Part shown: in pieces, positions 6,860 to 19,507 of the stretch | How positions within the stretch are numbered: position 1 is the first letter of the stretch | How the letters are laid out: every line of letters begins with the position of its first letter | Source: an uncultured Mycoplasmataceae bacterium | Lineage (GTDB): Bacteria > Bacillota_I > Bacilli_A > Mycoplasmatales > Hepatoplasmataceae | DNA: 64,000 nucleotides | Reading direction: 5' to 3' | NCBI GenBank assembly: GCA_947313745.1 | Contig: CAMZNG010000008.1 | Location: 1-64,000 of the forward strand | Notes under the pieces: generated by a model | What the model was told of the DNA's origin: nothing | Database searches by the model: none | What the model saw: the letters and a program-made list of their open reading frames with translations, nothing else | Position numbers and translations under genes: made by a program

Positions 6860-9800
6860 ATGAAAGAAAAAGAAAGAATACAAAAAGGAATAGTTACATT
6901 TGAAAAAATTGACAAAGAAACTTATGAGTGTTTCATTTATGATGGACTTATTGTAAGTTATCTACATCATTGAAATGGAAAATGAACTAATTATGTACCT
7001 CAAGATAGAGGTAATTTTCCTAGGTTTTCAGATGAAGAAAGAGAAGAAATTATAAAAATAATTAATGATTTTGAAGCGACTCTAAACAATAGAAAAAATA
7101 TAGATAAACAAAAAGGTATTAAGGCAAGAATTAAAATACAGATAATATCTGATGACGTCTATCTTTTTGATCCAAAAAATGCGAAAATAAATAACAAAGA
7201 TTTAGAGTTATCATGAATTCAAACAAGAAGATTACCAAACGGAGAATTTTGATTTTTCTTATTAAATCTTACTACCAACATACACTATAAAGATTTATAT
7301 ATTATAAATTCTGGATTACCATATGATATAAAAATTGATGATATTTTTATTGAAGTAAAACCACCTAAAGAAGGAGAAAAAGAATCTTTACAAGAGATCC
7401 AAAATCCCAAGACAATAGAAGTTAAACTAGATAATATCCCCATCAAAAAACCTACACCTAAGAAAACAGTTGAAACAAAAGTAGTTTCAAAACCAACTAC
7501 TAAAAAACCTACATCTAAAAAAACAACCGAAACAAAAGTAGTTGCAAAACCAGTTATAAAAAAACCTACACCTAAGAAAACAGTTGAAACGAAAGTAGTT
7601 GCAAAACCAACTACTAAAAAACCAACACCTAAGAAAACAACCGAAACAAAAGTAGTTTCAAAACCAACTACTAAAAAACCTACATCTAAAAAAACAACCG
7701 AAACAAAAGTAGTCGCAAAACCAATTATCAAAAAACCAACACCTAAGAAAACAACTGAAACAAAAGTAGTTTCAAAACCAACTACTAAAAAACCTACATC
7801 TAAAAAAACAACCGAAACAAAAGTAGTCGCAAAACCAACTACTAAAAAACCAACACCTAAGAAAACAACTGAAACAAAAGTAGTCGCAAAACCAACTACT
7901 AAAAAACCTAATGTAAAGAAAAAATCTAAAACAACCTCAAAGAAAAGAATCTCATTTAAAGAATTGACAGCTGATAGAGAAACTAAAAAACCTCAAGTAA
8001 TAAAACCAAAATCAGCAAAAGATAGATTTTCATTAGCTGGAAGTGGAAACGATGATTGACTTAATGATAGTAATAAAGTACCATCAAAATCATCAAACGA
8101 TAGATTTGGAAAATCAGGCCACACATCTTCCGATCTACCTGATAGCGTTGAACTAATAAAAAAATCATCAAGTGATAGATTTGGAAAATCAGGTCACGCA
8201 TCAGAAGAAACATCAAGCAAAGAAATTTCAGGAAAATCTTCAACCGATAGATTCAGCAAATCAGGCCACACATCTTCCGATCTACCTGATAGCGTTGAGC
8301 TAATAAAAAAATCATCAAGTGATAGATTTGGAAAATCAGGCCACACATCAGAAGAATCATCAGACAAAGGAATTGCAGGAAAATCTTCAGCCGATAGATT
8401 CAGCAAATCAGGACATGACAATGATGAATCATCAGACAAAAATAATCTAGAAGAAAAAACTTCTGAATCAAGATTCAACAAATCAGGTCACGGATCAGAA
8501 GAATCATCAAGCAAAAGAATTGCAGGAAAATCTTCAGCAGACAGATTCAGCAAATCGGGACATGACGAAGAATCATCAAGCAAAGGAATTGCAGGAAAAT
8601 CTTCAGCAGACAGATTCAGCAAATCAGGACATGACAATGATGAATCATCAGACAAAAATAATCTAGAAGAAAAAACTTCCGAATCAAGATTCAGCAAATC
8701 AGGCCACGCATCAGAAGAAACATCAAGCAAAGGAATTGCAGGAAAATCTTCAGCAGATAGATTCAGCAAATCAGGTCATGATGATAAAGAAATAAGTGAA
8801 TTTTCTGGAGAAAAAACTTCTGAATCAAGATTCAGTAAATCAGGTCACGGATCAGAAGAATCATCAAACAAAAGAATTGCTGGAAAATCTTCAGCAGATA
8901 GATTCAGTAAATCAGGACATGACGAAGAATCATCAAGCAAAGGAATCACAGGAAAATCTTCAGCAGATAGATTCAGCAAATCAGGTCATGATGATAAAGA
9001 AATAAGTGAATTTTCTGGAGAAAAAACTTCTGAATCAAGATTCAGCAAATCAGGTCACGGATCAGAAGAATCATCAAACAAAGGAATTGCAGGAAAATCT
9101 TCAGCAGATAGATTCAGTAAATCAGGACATGACGAAGAATCATCAAGCAAAGGAATCACAGGAAAATCTTCAGCAGATAGATTCAGCAAATCAGGTCACG
9201 GATCAGGCGAATTATCAAATGAACTTAAAAATAAAACATTAGAAAGCAGACTTATTACAAAACCAGAAACAGAATCATACAAGAAAAAATCATTAGAAGA
9301 TAGATTACTTTCAAAACCAGAGGAAAAAACATTTGAAGGAAAAAACTTAGAAAGCAGACTTATTGCAAAACCAGAAACAGAAACATATAAGAAAAAATCA
9401 TTAAAAGATAGATTGATTTCAAAACCAGAAACAGAATCATACAAGAAAAAATCATTGGAAGATAGAATAGTTGGAAAATACAAAGATAAAAAAGAAACAT
9501 CAGAACCTACTGTAAATACATTAAATAACACTAGTAATTTACCACAAAGTGTTATTCCAGTTGAGATAAAAAATATTCCTGAAGAACATGAAAAGGGTAA
9601 TTCATTAGATGAGTTTATATATAAAAAATATGATGTAACAGAAGAAGTTAAGATTGGGAAAGAAAGAAGCTTACAATCAAATACAATTGAAACAACTTTA
9701 AACATACAAAACAAATTAGAAAATACAGATAATAATCAAAGTGATTTAAGTATTGGTACTGATAGTTTTGTTAAAGAGAAAAATTCATTAGGAAAAAAAC

Positions 9801-10291
9801 AAAAATTAACTAAACAAGACCTTAAAAAAGAAGATTTAGTTTTCGATGAAAAAAAAGAAAAAATAATAGACAACAAAATTGACACCTTAGAAAAAATTAA
9901 TTATTGAATTAAAGAGGTAAAAGAATATCTTAATGATAGATTAGATGATGAAAATAACAAACCATTGGAAAACATAAATAATAGAGAGAAAAATTTAACA
10001 AAAGAAAAAAGCAATAATAATTCTAAGTCAAGCCTTTCTGGAAATAATGATTATATTCTTTTAGAAAGAAAATTATCAAAACATTTTAAAGAACTTTTAT
10101 TAAAAAATAATGCAAAAAATAAAAAAATAACTAACCTCTTAAAAAAAGAAGTTGAAACATTAAAAAATAAAATTGAACGTGAAAATAATAAATCCTTTGA
10201 GATGATCAAAAGTAATTCTCGTGAAGAAAAAGAAAAAGCAATGAAAAAAATAGAAGACTTTATACAAAAAGAATGAATCCCAGAAAAATAA
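6860..10291 (+). CDS. Large tandem-repeat cytosolic protein (DRFxKSGH repeats), function unknown
   Basis: 1143 residues. Residues 1-195 form a folded-looking domain with four UGA tryptophans. Next come eight to nine 19-residue repeats of the type KKPTPKKTTETKVV(A/S)KPTT (about 197-350), strongly basic. Then about 16 copies of (D/E)(S)RF(S/G/N)KSGH separated by Ser/Glu-rich linkers (about 410-780), and four units resembling KSLEDRLISKPETESYKK (about 790-875). A charged coiled-coil-like end with a UGA Trp closes it. There is no signal peptide or membrane helix. The last (S)LEDR/LESR repeats echo the DRF repeats. It shares the DRFxKxG motif with the upstream gene. The nucleotide repeats are nearly identical, so copy number probably varies among strains. 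I do not recognise the family. Confidence 0.75.
7445..7910 (+). repeat. 57-bp tandem repeats in the 6860 gene
   Basis: The unit beginning at CCTACACCTAAG recurs at 7451, 7508, 7565, 7622, 7679, 7736, 7793 and 7850, always 57 bases apart, with a last partial unit at 7907. Two alternating variants (TPKK and TSKK) are visible. Confidence 0.9.
8080..9200 (+). repeat. About 16 tandem RFxKSGH-coding repeats
   Basis: In-frame repeats of roughly 66-78 bases, each coding for a DRF/SRF-x-KSGH core with a variable Ser/Glu linker. Higher-order duplication is visible: the block around 8760-8970 is nearly repeated at 8970-9180, and the TSSDLPDSVELIKKSS linker occurs twice (8116 and 8269). Confidence 0.85.
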
Positions 10292-10402
10292 ACACCATCA
10301 TAATGATAGTTTTATATAAAATCCTAATAATATAATAAATATGATAGTAAGAGATTGCAATCATATTTTTTATATTATAATTCATATAGTTATAGTGAAA
10401 TT

Positions 10403-11464
10403 ATGAAAAATCAAATACACAAAAATTTAGTAGAATTAAAATCTGAATATGATGCAATACAAGCAAAACTTTTAGAATCAAATATACACTCAAACATTAA
10501 AGAAGTTACAAAACTTAATAAATTTATAAAAAAGTCAGAAGGCAAAATTAAATTATTTAATCAATGAAATGAACATAATAAAGACATTGAAGATGCAAAA
10601 GAAATCATTGCTTCTGAAACATCGAAAGAATTAATAAATGATCTAAAAAAAATGATCGATGATTCTTCTAAAGAAATCATTAAAATTGAATTATTATTAG
10701 AAAACTTAATGATTAATAAAGATCAAAATGATGAAAGAGATGCTATTATTCAACTTCAAGGAGCCGCAGGGGGAGATGAGGCAAAAATCTTTGTTGGTGA
10801 TCTATTTAGAGCATATCAAAAATATGCTTCTAAAATGGGTTGAACAATTGAAATGATTGAAGAAGCAGAAGCAGATATGGGAGGGTATTCAAATGTATCA
10901 TTCTATGTAAGGGGAGTTGATGTTTATGGACATTTAAAATTTGAATCAGGAGTCCATAGAGTTCAAAGGATCCCTTCTACAGAAACTCAAGGTAGAGTTC
11001 ACACTTCTACAATTACAGCTTCAGTAATGCCCGAAGTTGAAGAAGTAGATGTTGAGATTAATAATTCAGATCTTAGAGTTGATACATATAGGTCTGGAGG
11101 AAAAGGTGGACAACATGCAAACAAAACGGATTCAGCTGTTAGGATTACCCACATACCAACAGGAATTGTTGCTCAATCACAAGATGGAAGATCACAACAT
11201 CACAACAAAGATATTGCAATGCAACTTATAAGATCTAGAATATATGAAATAAGAATGCAAGAAGAAGCGAAAGAAGCAGCAGGAAATAAAAAAATACTTG
11301 TTGGAACAGGTGATAGATCTGAAAAAATAAGAACTTATAATTATCCTCAAAATAGAATAACTGATCATAGGATAGGATTAACATTAAAAAAATTAGATAG
11401 AGTAATGGACGGAGGACTTGACGAAGTAATAGATGCATTAATGAGAAATATTTTAGAAAGTTAA
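10403..11464 (+). CDS. prfA: Peptide chain release factor 1
   Basis: RF1 terminates translation at UAA and UAG. 353 residues. The PST triplet of the stop-codon recognition site lies in [17 protein letters not shown] and the catalytic GGQ in [17 protein letters not shown]. The ATG at 10403 matches the family's short N-terminal helix; an in-frame ATG at 10355 would add a hydrophobic, unsupported 16-residue extension. Finding RF1 together with many UGA tryptophans fits an organism without RF2. The usual neighbour prmC (methyltransferase for GGQ) does not follow here. Confidence 0.95.
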
Positions 11465-11547
11465 AAAATACTTCAAAAATACTTTTTTTTATTACTACTA
11501 AGGAGTAAAATATACTTATATAAGTTTTAATCTACAAGGAGATAAAT

Positions 11548-11955
11548 ATGGAAACAAAAACAATCAAAACAATCAAAACATTAAAGAGAAATAATATTAC
11601 AATAATTACAATGGCAATAATTTCTTTTATTGTTTTAACAACTCTTTTCATTATATTAATGACTAATGATGGAGCATTAACTCCCTTAAGTAATATGTCA
11701 ATTTTAGGAGAATATTCAAGTACAGGGGCAACTGATAGTGGAATTGTTGCTATTGGAGCAGGGATTGCATCAATATCATTCATTGGTGCTGGAATTGGTC
11801 AAGGATATGCAGCTGGGAAAGCAGCTGAAGCAGTTGGGAGAAATCCAGAGGCAGAAGCACAAATTAGAAATATGATGTTTGTTGGAGCAGCAGTAGCTGA
11901 ATCATCAGCACTATATGGTTTAGTTATTGCTATTATGTGTTTATTTGTTGCTTAA
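11548..11955 (+). CDS. atpE: F-type ATP synthase subunit c
   Basis: Subunit c forms the proton-carrying ring of F0. 135 residues: an extra N-terminal region with a membrane helix (about 17-40) precedes the normal two-helix hairpin. The hairpin has [20 protein letters not shown] for helix 1 and loop, and [19 protein letters not shown] for helix 2, with the proton-binding Glu in [10 protein letters not shown] good ribosome site (AAGGAG) lies nine bases upstream. It is first in the operon, ahead of the atpI-like gene and atpB, not between atpB and atpF as in most bacteria. Confidence 0.9.
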   Translation: METKTIKTIKTLKRNNITIITMAIISFIVLTTLFIILMTNDGALTPLSNMSILGEYSSTGATDSGIVAIGAGIASISFIGAGIGQGYAAGKAAEAVGRNPEAEAQIRNMMFVGAAVAESSALYGLVIAIMCLFVA

Positions 11956-11982
11956 TTAAATGCAAAAGGGAATGTTAATTTA

Positions 11983-12435
11983 ATGTTTCAAAGATGGTTA
12001 GAAAAAGAGTCGTTTTATAGAAGCATACCTTTTTCAATATTTTATTCAATAATTGCATTAGGTGTTTCATTAATATTATTATTAATTGATAATTCATGAT
12101 TATATGGAACATTATTTGGAATAGCAATTTTATGACTTTCATATTTTGCAATATGAATATTATGATTTAAAATTCCAAAGATAAAAACATTTATGACAAA
12201 AATAATTCCTATTGGGACAATCGCATTAAGAATATTAATATTTGTTATATCATTATTATTAATAAGTTTGCTAATTAATCCTTGGTTACTTCCAGGGATC
12301 GAACATAAAGATAAGTTATTGAAACCAATCAATACATTATCACTATTATGAACATACTCAATTCCAACAGTTTCATATATAACAATTGGAATAATAGATG
12401 TTGTTCAAAGAAAAAAATTATATAAGGAGGAGTAG
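11983..12435 (+). CDS. AtpI-like membrane protein of the ATP synthase operon
   Basis: 150 residues with four predicted membrane helices and several UGA tryptophans. It sits between atpE and atpB, the place where the poorly conserved AtpI (a c-ring assembly or Mg-related accessory protein) is usually found. There is no recognisable motif beyond the helix pattern, so the name is positional. Its stop codon TAG abuts the atpB start, and the GGAGG in its last codons acts as the atpB ribosome site. The start at 11983 follows a short upstream frame (11960-11983) that ends at once. Confidence 0.55.
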
Positions 12436-13278
12436 ATGGATATTTCATTATTACTAGAAGTAGCAGAACCAAAACCTTGATGAGATGTATTTGCATCTTC
12501 TCAATTTCTTGGGTTAGTAATGACAACATTTTTTACAATGGTGTTATTGATATCTTTATATTTTGGAGTAATTAAAAAACAAAAAAATGGACAAGCTCCA
12601 ACTAGCAAAATAATGGTATTGCTTGAAATGTATTTCACAGCATTCACAGATTTGCTTGACAATGTAATGGAAGGAAAAAATAAATGATCTCAACCTTACT
12701 TATTTACACTATTTAATTTTATCTTATTCAATTCCTTAATTCCATGATTAGGATTTGAAGCTGCTCCGTCAACTTTAATGTTTACATTTCCACTAGCATT
12801 AATAACATTCATTATTATTTATGTTATAGGAATAGGTACAATGGGATTAGTTGGATTTGCAAAACATAAATATAAGAATCCGATGGAAATAATTTTGCAA
12901 TTCACACCAATACTATCAATGTCTATTAGATTATTTGCAGCAACTCTTGCAGGTGCAGTTATTGGAAATATTGTATGAATAATTATTTGAGGGATAACTT
13001 CTGAGGCTGGTGAAATATCAACAATAACACTTTGATTTCCTGCCTTACAAGGGACTTGAAAATGAATTTGATCAATTGCTGACACCGCATTATCAGCGTT
13101 ACAAGCTTTTGTATTTATAATGTTAACAGCAATTTTTTGAACAATGGAAACAGGTGATACATGATCTTCGAAAGAAAGAAAATCAATTAAACAAGAAAAA
13201 AACAAAACTTTTAAAAAAGAAACAACAGTAGAAATATTTGTTGGAGATGAAAATGGAGAATGAGAGAGTTATAATTAA
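12436..13278 (+). CDS. atpB: F-type ATP synthase subunit a
   Basis: Subunit a forms the proton half-channels facing the c-ring. 280 residues, polytopic. The key arginine lies in TPILSMSIRLFAATLAGAVIG, and FTDLLDNVME and FNFILFNSLIPWLGF match the family. The second half has SALQAFVFIMLTAIFW, the conserved Q-containing last helix. The C-terminal 35 residues are a charged extension. Many tryptophans are UGA. It is immediately adjacent to the preceding stop codon. Confidence 0.92.
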
Positions 13279-13288
13279 TAAAGAGAAT

Positions 13289-13927
13289 ATGAAAAGGAAA
13301 AATAAAAATAATAAATTCCACATACTTAAAAAAATACTTGCTTGAGGTTCAGTGGTTTTAATTATATTATTCACCATATTTATGGTTATTGTTGGTGGAT
13401 TTATTTCTGACTATGAACTTGATCATGGTGGGAAAGTTGGTATTCCATTGGAAATGCCAATTGCAGTATTAATAGGAACATTAATTTCTTTATTTGCAGT
13501 TTTAGCAATGACTTGATATTTCTTCTGAGACCCAGTAAATGAAAAACTTGAAAAAAGAAAAGAAAAGATACAAAAAGAAATTGATGAAGCTTCAAACAAA
13601 AACAAAGAAGCCGAGATTAATAATGAAAAATCTATTAAGGAATTGGATGAATCAAAAAAGAAAGCATTAGGTATAGTTTCAAGTTCAAAACAAGAAGCAA
13701 TTGAACTTAAAAAAGAAATCATTGATTTAGCAAAAAAACAATCAGAAACAATGATGGAAAAATCAAGAGAACAAATTGAAAACGAAAAGAAACAAATGCA
13801 AGATGATGTAAAACAAGAGATTATTTCTACATCAATTTTAGCAGCGGAAAAAATAATTGAAAAAGAATTAAGTGATAAAAATAATGAAAAGCTAATTTCT
13901 GATTTGATAGATAAGATGAAGGAATAA
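13289..13927 (+). CDS. atpF: F-type ATP synthase subunit b
   Basis: Subunit b is the peripheral stalk linking F0 to F1. 212 residues: two hydrophobic segments (about 18-42 and 55-82), then a long charged coiled coil (about 85-205) rich in Lys, Glu and Ser, ending DLIDKMKE. The first hydrophobic segment may be a signal-like or lipoprotein-type leader, but no lipobox cysteine is visible. It starts ten bases after the atpB stop and is followed by atpH after 15 bases. Confidence 0.88.
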
Positions 13928-13942
13928 GATTAGGTAGGTAAT

Positions 13943-14473
13943 ATGGTAAACACAAATTCTAGACAATATTCTGAAGCAATATATGAAATAGCCAAAGAGG
14001 AAAACATGGTTGAAGATTACATTCAATTATCGTTAGCATTAATTAGTATTTCAAATGATAATAAAAAAATATTTAGTTATCTTGCATCAAGGGAAATAAC
14101 AATTGATGAAAAGAAAAAATTAGTCAAGGAATTAACTTGTGATTATGAATATTATAATAACTGATTGAATATTTTAATTGAATCCGGAAGATCAAAATAT
14201 TTAAAAAACTATATAGAAGAATTAATAAATATTTATAACAAGGAAAAAGGAATCATTAAAGGTTTTGCTTACACTACAATTCCTTTAAATCAAAACTTAA
14301 TAAAGGAATTAGAAGAATCTTCATCAAAGAAGATTAACAAAAAAGTAATGCTTATAAACAAAATAGATAAGGAATTAATTGGCGGGATTAGATTAGAAAT
14401 TGATGATGATGTTTGAGATAACTCAATAAAAAATAAATTAAAACAATTATTAAAAGAAGGAAGTGAATCATAA
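13943..14473 (+). CDS. atpH: F-type ATP synthase subunit delta
   Basis: Delta joins the peripheral stalk to the top of F1. 176 residues with two UGA tryptophans. The N-terminal helical domain begins NSRQYSEAIYEIAKEEN, and the C-terminal domain has the family-like KVMLINKIDKELIGGIRLEIDDDVWDNSI. Its TAA overlaps the atpA ATG by one base (TAATG), giving translational coupling. Confidence 0.9.
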
Positions 14474-15978
14474 TGAGTAAAGCAATAGAATTAAGTACAA
14501 TAATTAAAAATAAAATTAAAAATTATAACTTAGAAATTAAAGAATCAGAAGAAGGAAAAGTAATATCTATTGCCGATGGAATTGCAACAGTTTCAGGATT
14601 GGAAAAAGCAAAAGCAGGAGAGCTTTTAAAATTTCCTGAAGAAACTTTTGGGATGGCATTAAACCTTGAAGAAGATTCAATAGGAGTTATAATCTTTGGT
14701 GATTTCTCACACATTAGAGATGGGGATCCAGTTTCAAGAACAAACCAAGTTGTTGAAGTTCCTGTTGGAGATGAGTTACTTGGAAGAATAGTTAATTCTT
14801 TAGGTGTTCCTATTGATGGAAAAGGAAAAGTAAATTCTAAAAAAACAAGACCAACAGAAAGAATTGCTCCTGGAATAATGACAAGAAAACCTGTTTCACA
14901 ACCACTAGAAACAGGAATACTAGCTATTGATTCAATGATCCCAATTGGTAAGGGACAAAGAGAATTAATAATTGGAGATAAAAAAGTTGGGAAAACAGCA
15001 ATTGCAATTGATACAATTCTTAATCAAAAAGGAAAAAATGTTAAATGTGTTTATGTATCAATAGGACAAAAAAATTCAACACTTGGAAATACAGTTAGAA
15101 AATTGGAATCTTCAGGTGCAATGGAGTATACAACAATAGTTGCAGCAAATGCTTCAGAATCAAATGCGATGCAATATCTATCTCCATATTCAGGAATAAC
15201 AATTGCAGAAGAGTGAATGGAAAATGGAGAAGATGTATTAATAGTTTTTGATGATTTAACAAAACATGCCATCTCATACCGTGCAGTTTCATTACTACTT
15301 AGAAGACCTCCAGGTAGAGAAGCATATCCTGGAGATGTATTTTACCTTCATTCAAAATTATTAGAAAGAGCTGCATCAATAAATGAAAAATATGGGGGTG
15401 GGTCAATAACAGCTTTACCAATAATTGAAACACAAGCTGGTGATATTTCTGCCTACATTCCAACAAATGTTATTTCTATAACTGATGGACAAATATTTTT
15501 AATGGCAGACTTATTTAATGCAGGACAAAGACCAGCTGTTGATGCTGGTAAATCAGTTTCAAGAGTTGGTGGTTCCGCACAAACAAAACTTATTAAAAAA
15601 ACATCTGGATCTTTAAAAATACAATTAGCATCATATTTTGAATTGAAAGCATTTTCACAATTTGCTTCAGACATGGATGAAGACACAAAATCAATTCTTG
15701 ATTCTGGTGAAAAAATAATGAAAATGATTAAACAAAAACAATATTCTCCATACCCACAAGAAATAGAGGCATTTATTTTATTTGCAATAAACGAAGGTTT
15801 AATAAAAGAAATTCCTATGAATAAAATTTCAACATTTAATGAAAAATTAATAAAAGAAATTTCGGTGAATAAAGATTTAAATAGAATAAAAAAAGAATTC
15901 CAAAAGGAAAAACAATTATTAGACAAGACTTCAAAAGAGTTAAAAACATTAATAAGTAAATTTATAAAAACATTATAA
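14473..15978 (+). CDS. atpA: F-type ATP synthase subunit alpha
   Basis: Alpha is the non-catalytic nucleotide-binding subunit of the F1 hexamer. 501 residues. The Walker A variant is [11 protein letters not shown] (usual GDRQTGKTA). Other motifs are the beta-barrel [49 protein letters not shown] and VGGSAQTK. One UGA Trp at about residue 248. It is coupled to atpH by a one-base overlap and followed by atpG after 12 bases. Confidence 0.96.
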
Positions 15979-15990
15979 GAGAATTAAATT

Positions 15991-16818
15991 ATGGCAACTT
16001 TAAGACAAATAAAAGACAAACAAAATTCTGTATCAACAATAAACAAAATTACAAAAGCAATGCAATTAGTTTCTTCTGCAAAATCTCAAAAAGCCATAAA
16101 GGCAAAAAAAGAATATGAAGATTATTTTAATAAGGTTGAAAAAATGATTGGAGAAGTTTCAGGAAATCAAAAAACAAGAAATGATTTTAAAGGGACATAT
16201 TGAATTGTGATAATGTCAAACCTTGGTCTTGCTGGAGGATATAATAATAATATTTTAAAAACATTAAAATCACAAATTGATAAAAACGATAAGGTGCTGA
16301 TCATTGGTCAAAAAGGAATGTCATTTAAAAATCAAGAAAAAGATAAAGTTGAAGTAATTAATTTAGAAGAACTTAATCATAGTCATAAACTTGAAGAAAT
16401 TACAGTAAAAATAAAAGCTTTATATTATGATGATGATTATCAAGTTAAAGTTATTTATACAAAATACATTTCTGCAATGGACTTCCAACCAACAACAAAA
16501 ATAATTCTTCCAATTCAACGAATAGCTATTTCAAATAACGAGAAAGAAACAAAACAATTAGCAATTACATTGTTTGAACCAGAGAGATCTTTATTGTTAA
16601 AAGAATTAGAGGGGTTATATATTCACTCATTCTTGGTTGGTATTTTTAGGGAATCACAAGCATCTGAACATACATCAAGAAAAAATGCAATGGAAGCAGC
16701 AACCAAAAATGGAGAAGAATTACTTGATGCTCTAAACATAGAATATAATAGGGGTAGACAAGCAAAAATTACCCAAGAGATATCCGAAATAATAGGAGGA
16801 GCAGAGTCCCTGAAATAA
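15991..16818 (+). CDS. atpG: F-type ATP synthase subunit gamma
   Basis: Gamma is the rotating central shaft. 275 residues. The N-terminal coiled coil begins MATLRQIKDKQNSVSTINKI and contains KITKAMQLVSSAKSQKA. The C-terminal helix has SEHTSRKNAMEAATKNGEEL and RGRQAKITQEISEIIGGAES, both family hallmarks. The middle GLAGGYNNNILK follows a UGA Trp (about residue 71). It is followed not directly by atpD, as is usual, but by a small gene starting two bases later. Confidence 0.94.
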
Positions 16819-16820
16819 TT

Positions 16821-18439
<1,619 letters not shown>

Positions 18440-18441
18440 TT

Positions 18442-18840
18442 ATGAAAACAACATTATTATCAATTGCAACACCCACAGGAAAAAGATTTCAAAAAAATGT
18501 GGTTCAAATAAATGCAGAAATTGCTGAAGGAAGAATAGGAGTTCTTGCCAAACATGTGCCACTAGTTTCTTCGCTAAAAACTTCTTTATTTAGCATTAGA
18601 TATGAAGATGGGAAAATAGAACATGGAGTTGTAGCCGGAGGAATATTTAACGTTACAGGTGCAGAGGTTACAATCTTAACTATTGATTATGTTTTTGAAT
18701 CTGAAATAGATGTTTCAAGAGCAAAAAAAGAAATAGAGAAAATAAAAAAAGAATTATCAAACAATATTAAAGATGCTCAAAAAAAAGCTTTGAATGAAAG
18801 ATTAAAGTATGAGGAATTAAAGATTGAATTAAAAAGTTAA
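18442..18840 (+). CDS. atpC: F-type ATP synthase subunit epsilon
   Basis: Epsilon connects gamma to the c-ring and regulates ATP hydrolysis. 132 residues: the N-terminal beta sandwich has GRIGVLAKHVPLVSSLKT and HGVVAGGIFNVTGAEVTIL, and the C-terminal helical hairpin is Lys/Glu-rich. It starts two bases after atpD and ends the operon, followed by a strong hairpin. Confidence 0.93.
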   Translation: MKTTLLSIATPTGKRFQKNVVQINAEIAEGRIGVLAKHVPLVSSLKTSLFSIRYEDGKIEHGVVAGGIFNVTGAEVTILTIDYVFESEIDVSRAKKEIEKIKKELSNNIKDAQKKALNERLKYEELKIELKS

Positions 18841-18855
18841 TCACTAAAATAGAAA

Positions 18856-18896
18856 AAACAAATAATGCTTGCACTGTTGTGTAAGCATTATTGTTT
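18856..18896. terminator. Hairpin ending the ATP synthase operon
   Basis: An imperfect long stem forms between AAACAAATAATGCTTGCAC and GTGTAAGCATTATTGTTT with a four-base loop. The T run after it is short, so termination is likely but not certain. Confidence 0.55.
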
Positions 18897-18937
18897 AACC
18901 AATAGAATATTAAATTACAAACATAAAAAATAAATAT

Positions 18938-18943
18938 TATAAT
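18938..18943 (+). promoter_or_regulatory. TATAAT six bases upstream of pth (leaderless type)
   Basis: The -10 box ends six bases before the pth ATG, so the predicted transcript starts at or next to the start codon. No Shine-Dalgarno sequence is present. Confidence 0.5.
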
Positions 18944-18949
18944 TAACAT

Positions 18950-19507
18950 ATGAAACTAATTGTTGGACTAGGAAACATCGGTGATAAATATAAAAACACA
19001 AGACACAATCTTGGGTTTTTAGTTATTGATAAATTAGCAAAAGAATTAGACTTAAATTTCAAGGAAGCTCCTTCCTCATCATATGCCTCAACTTTTATTA
19101 ATGGAGAGAAAGTTGTTATTGCAAAACCAAAACTATATATGAATAACTCAGGAAAAGTAATTAAGGGAATGCTTGATTATTATAAAATAGATATTTCTGA
19201 TTTATTAGTTATTCAAGATGATAAAGATCAAAAAATAGGCGATTATAAAATAGTTTTTAAAAGTGGTCATGGTGGACAAAATGGAATTAGAGATATAATA
19301 GATAATTTAAATTCAAATGAATTTACAAGATTAAAAGTAGGAATAGGTTCAGATATAAAAATTGATACAGGAAATTATGTTCTTGGTAATTGAACAAGCA
19401 AACAAAAAGAAGTTATTACAAATGATTTACATAAATATGTAAATATAGCAAAGGACTTTGTTGACTTAGATTTTATCGAACTAACAAATAAATATAATGG
19501 AAAATAA
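18950..19507 (+). CDS. pth: Peptidyl-tRNA hydrolase
   Basis: Pth releases peptides from prematurely dropped peptidyl-tRNAs. 185 residues. The motifs GLGNIGDKYKNTRHNLGF (with catalytic His in RHNLGF), KPKLYMNNSG, VIQDDKDQKIG and KSGHGGQNGIRDII are all visible and in the normal order. One UGA Trp lies near residue 148. It overlaps tilS by 11 bases, and the pth-tilS-hpt-ftsH order is the conserved Firmicute/Mollicute arrangement. Confidence 0.95.

Noticed and set aside
8796-9242. Plus-strand frames beginning MNFLEKKLLNQ within the repeat region
   Set aside because: They are in another phase from the continuous 6860-10291 gene, which reads through with UGA as Trp.
7285-9714. Long minus-strand frames opposite the tandem-repeat gene (Val/Phe/Gly- and Leu/Ser/Asp-rich)
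   Set aside because: They mirror the repeat DNA of the plus-strand gene and have no ribosome sites or family motifs.
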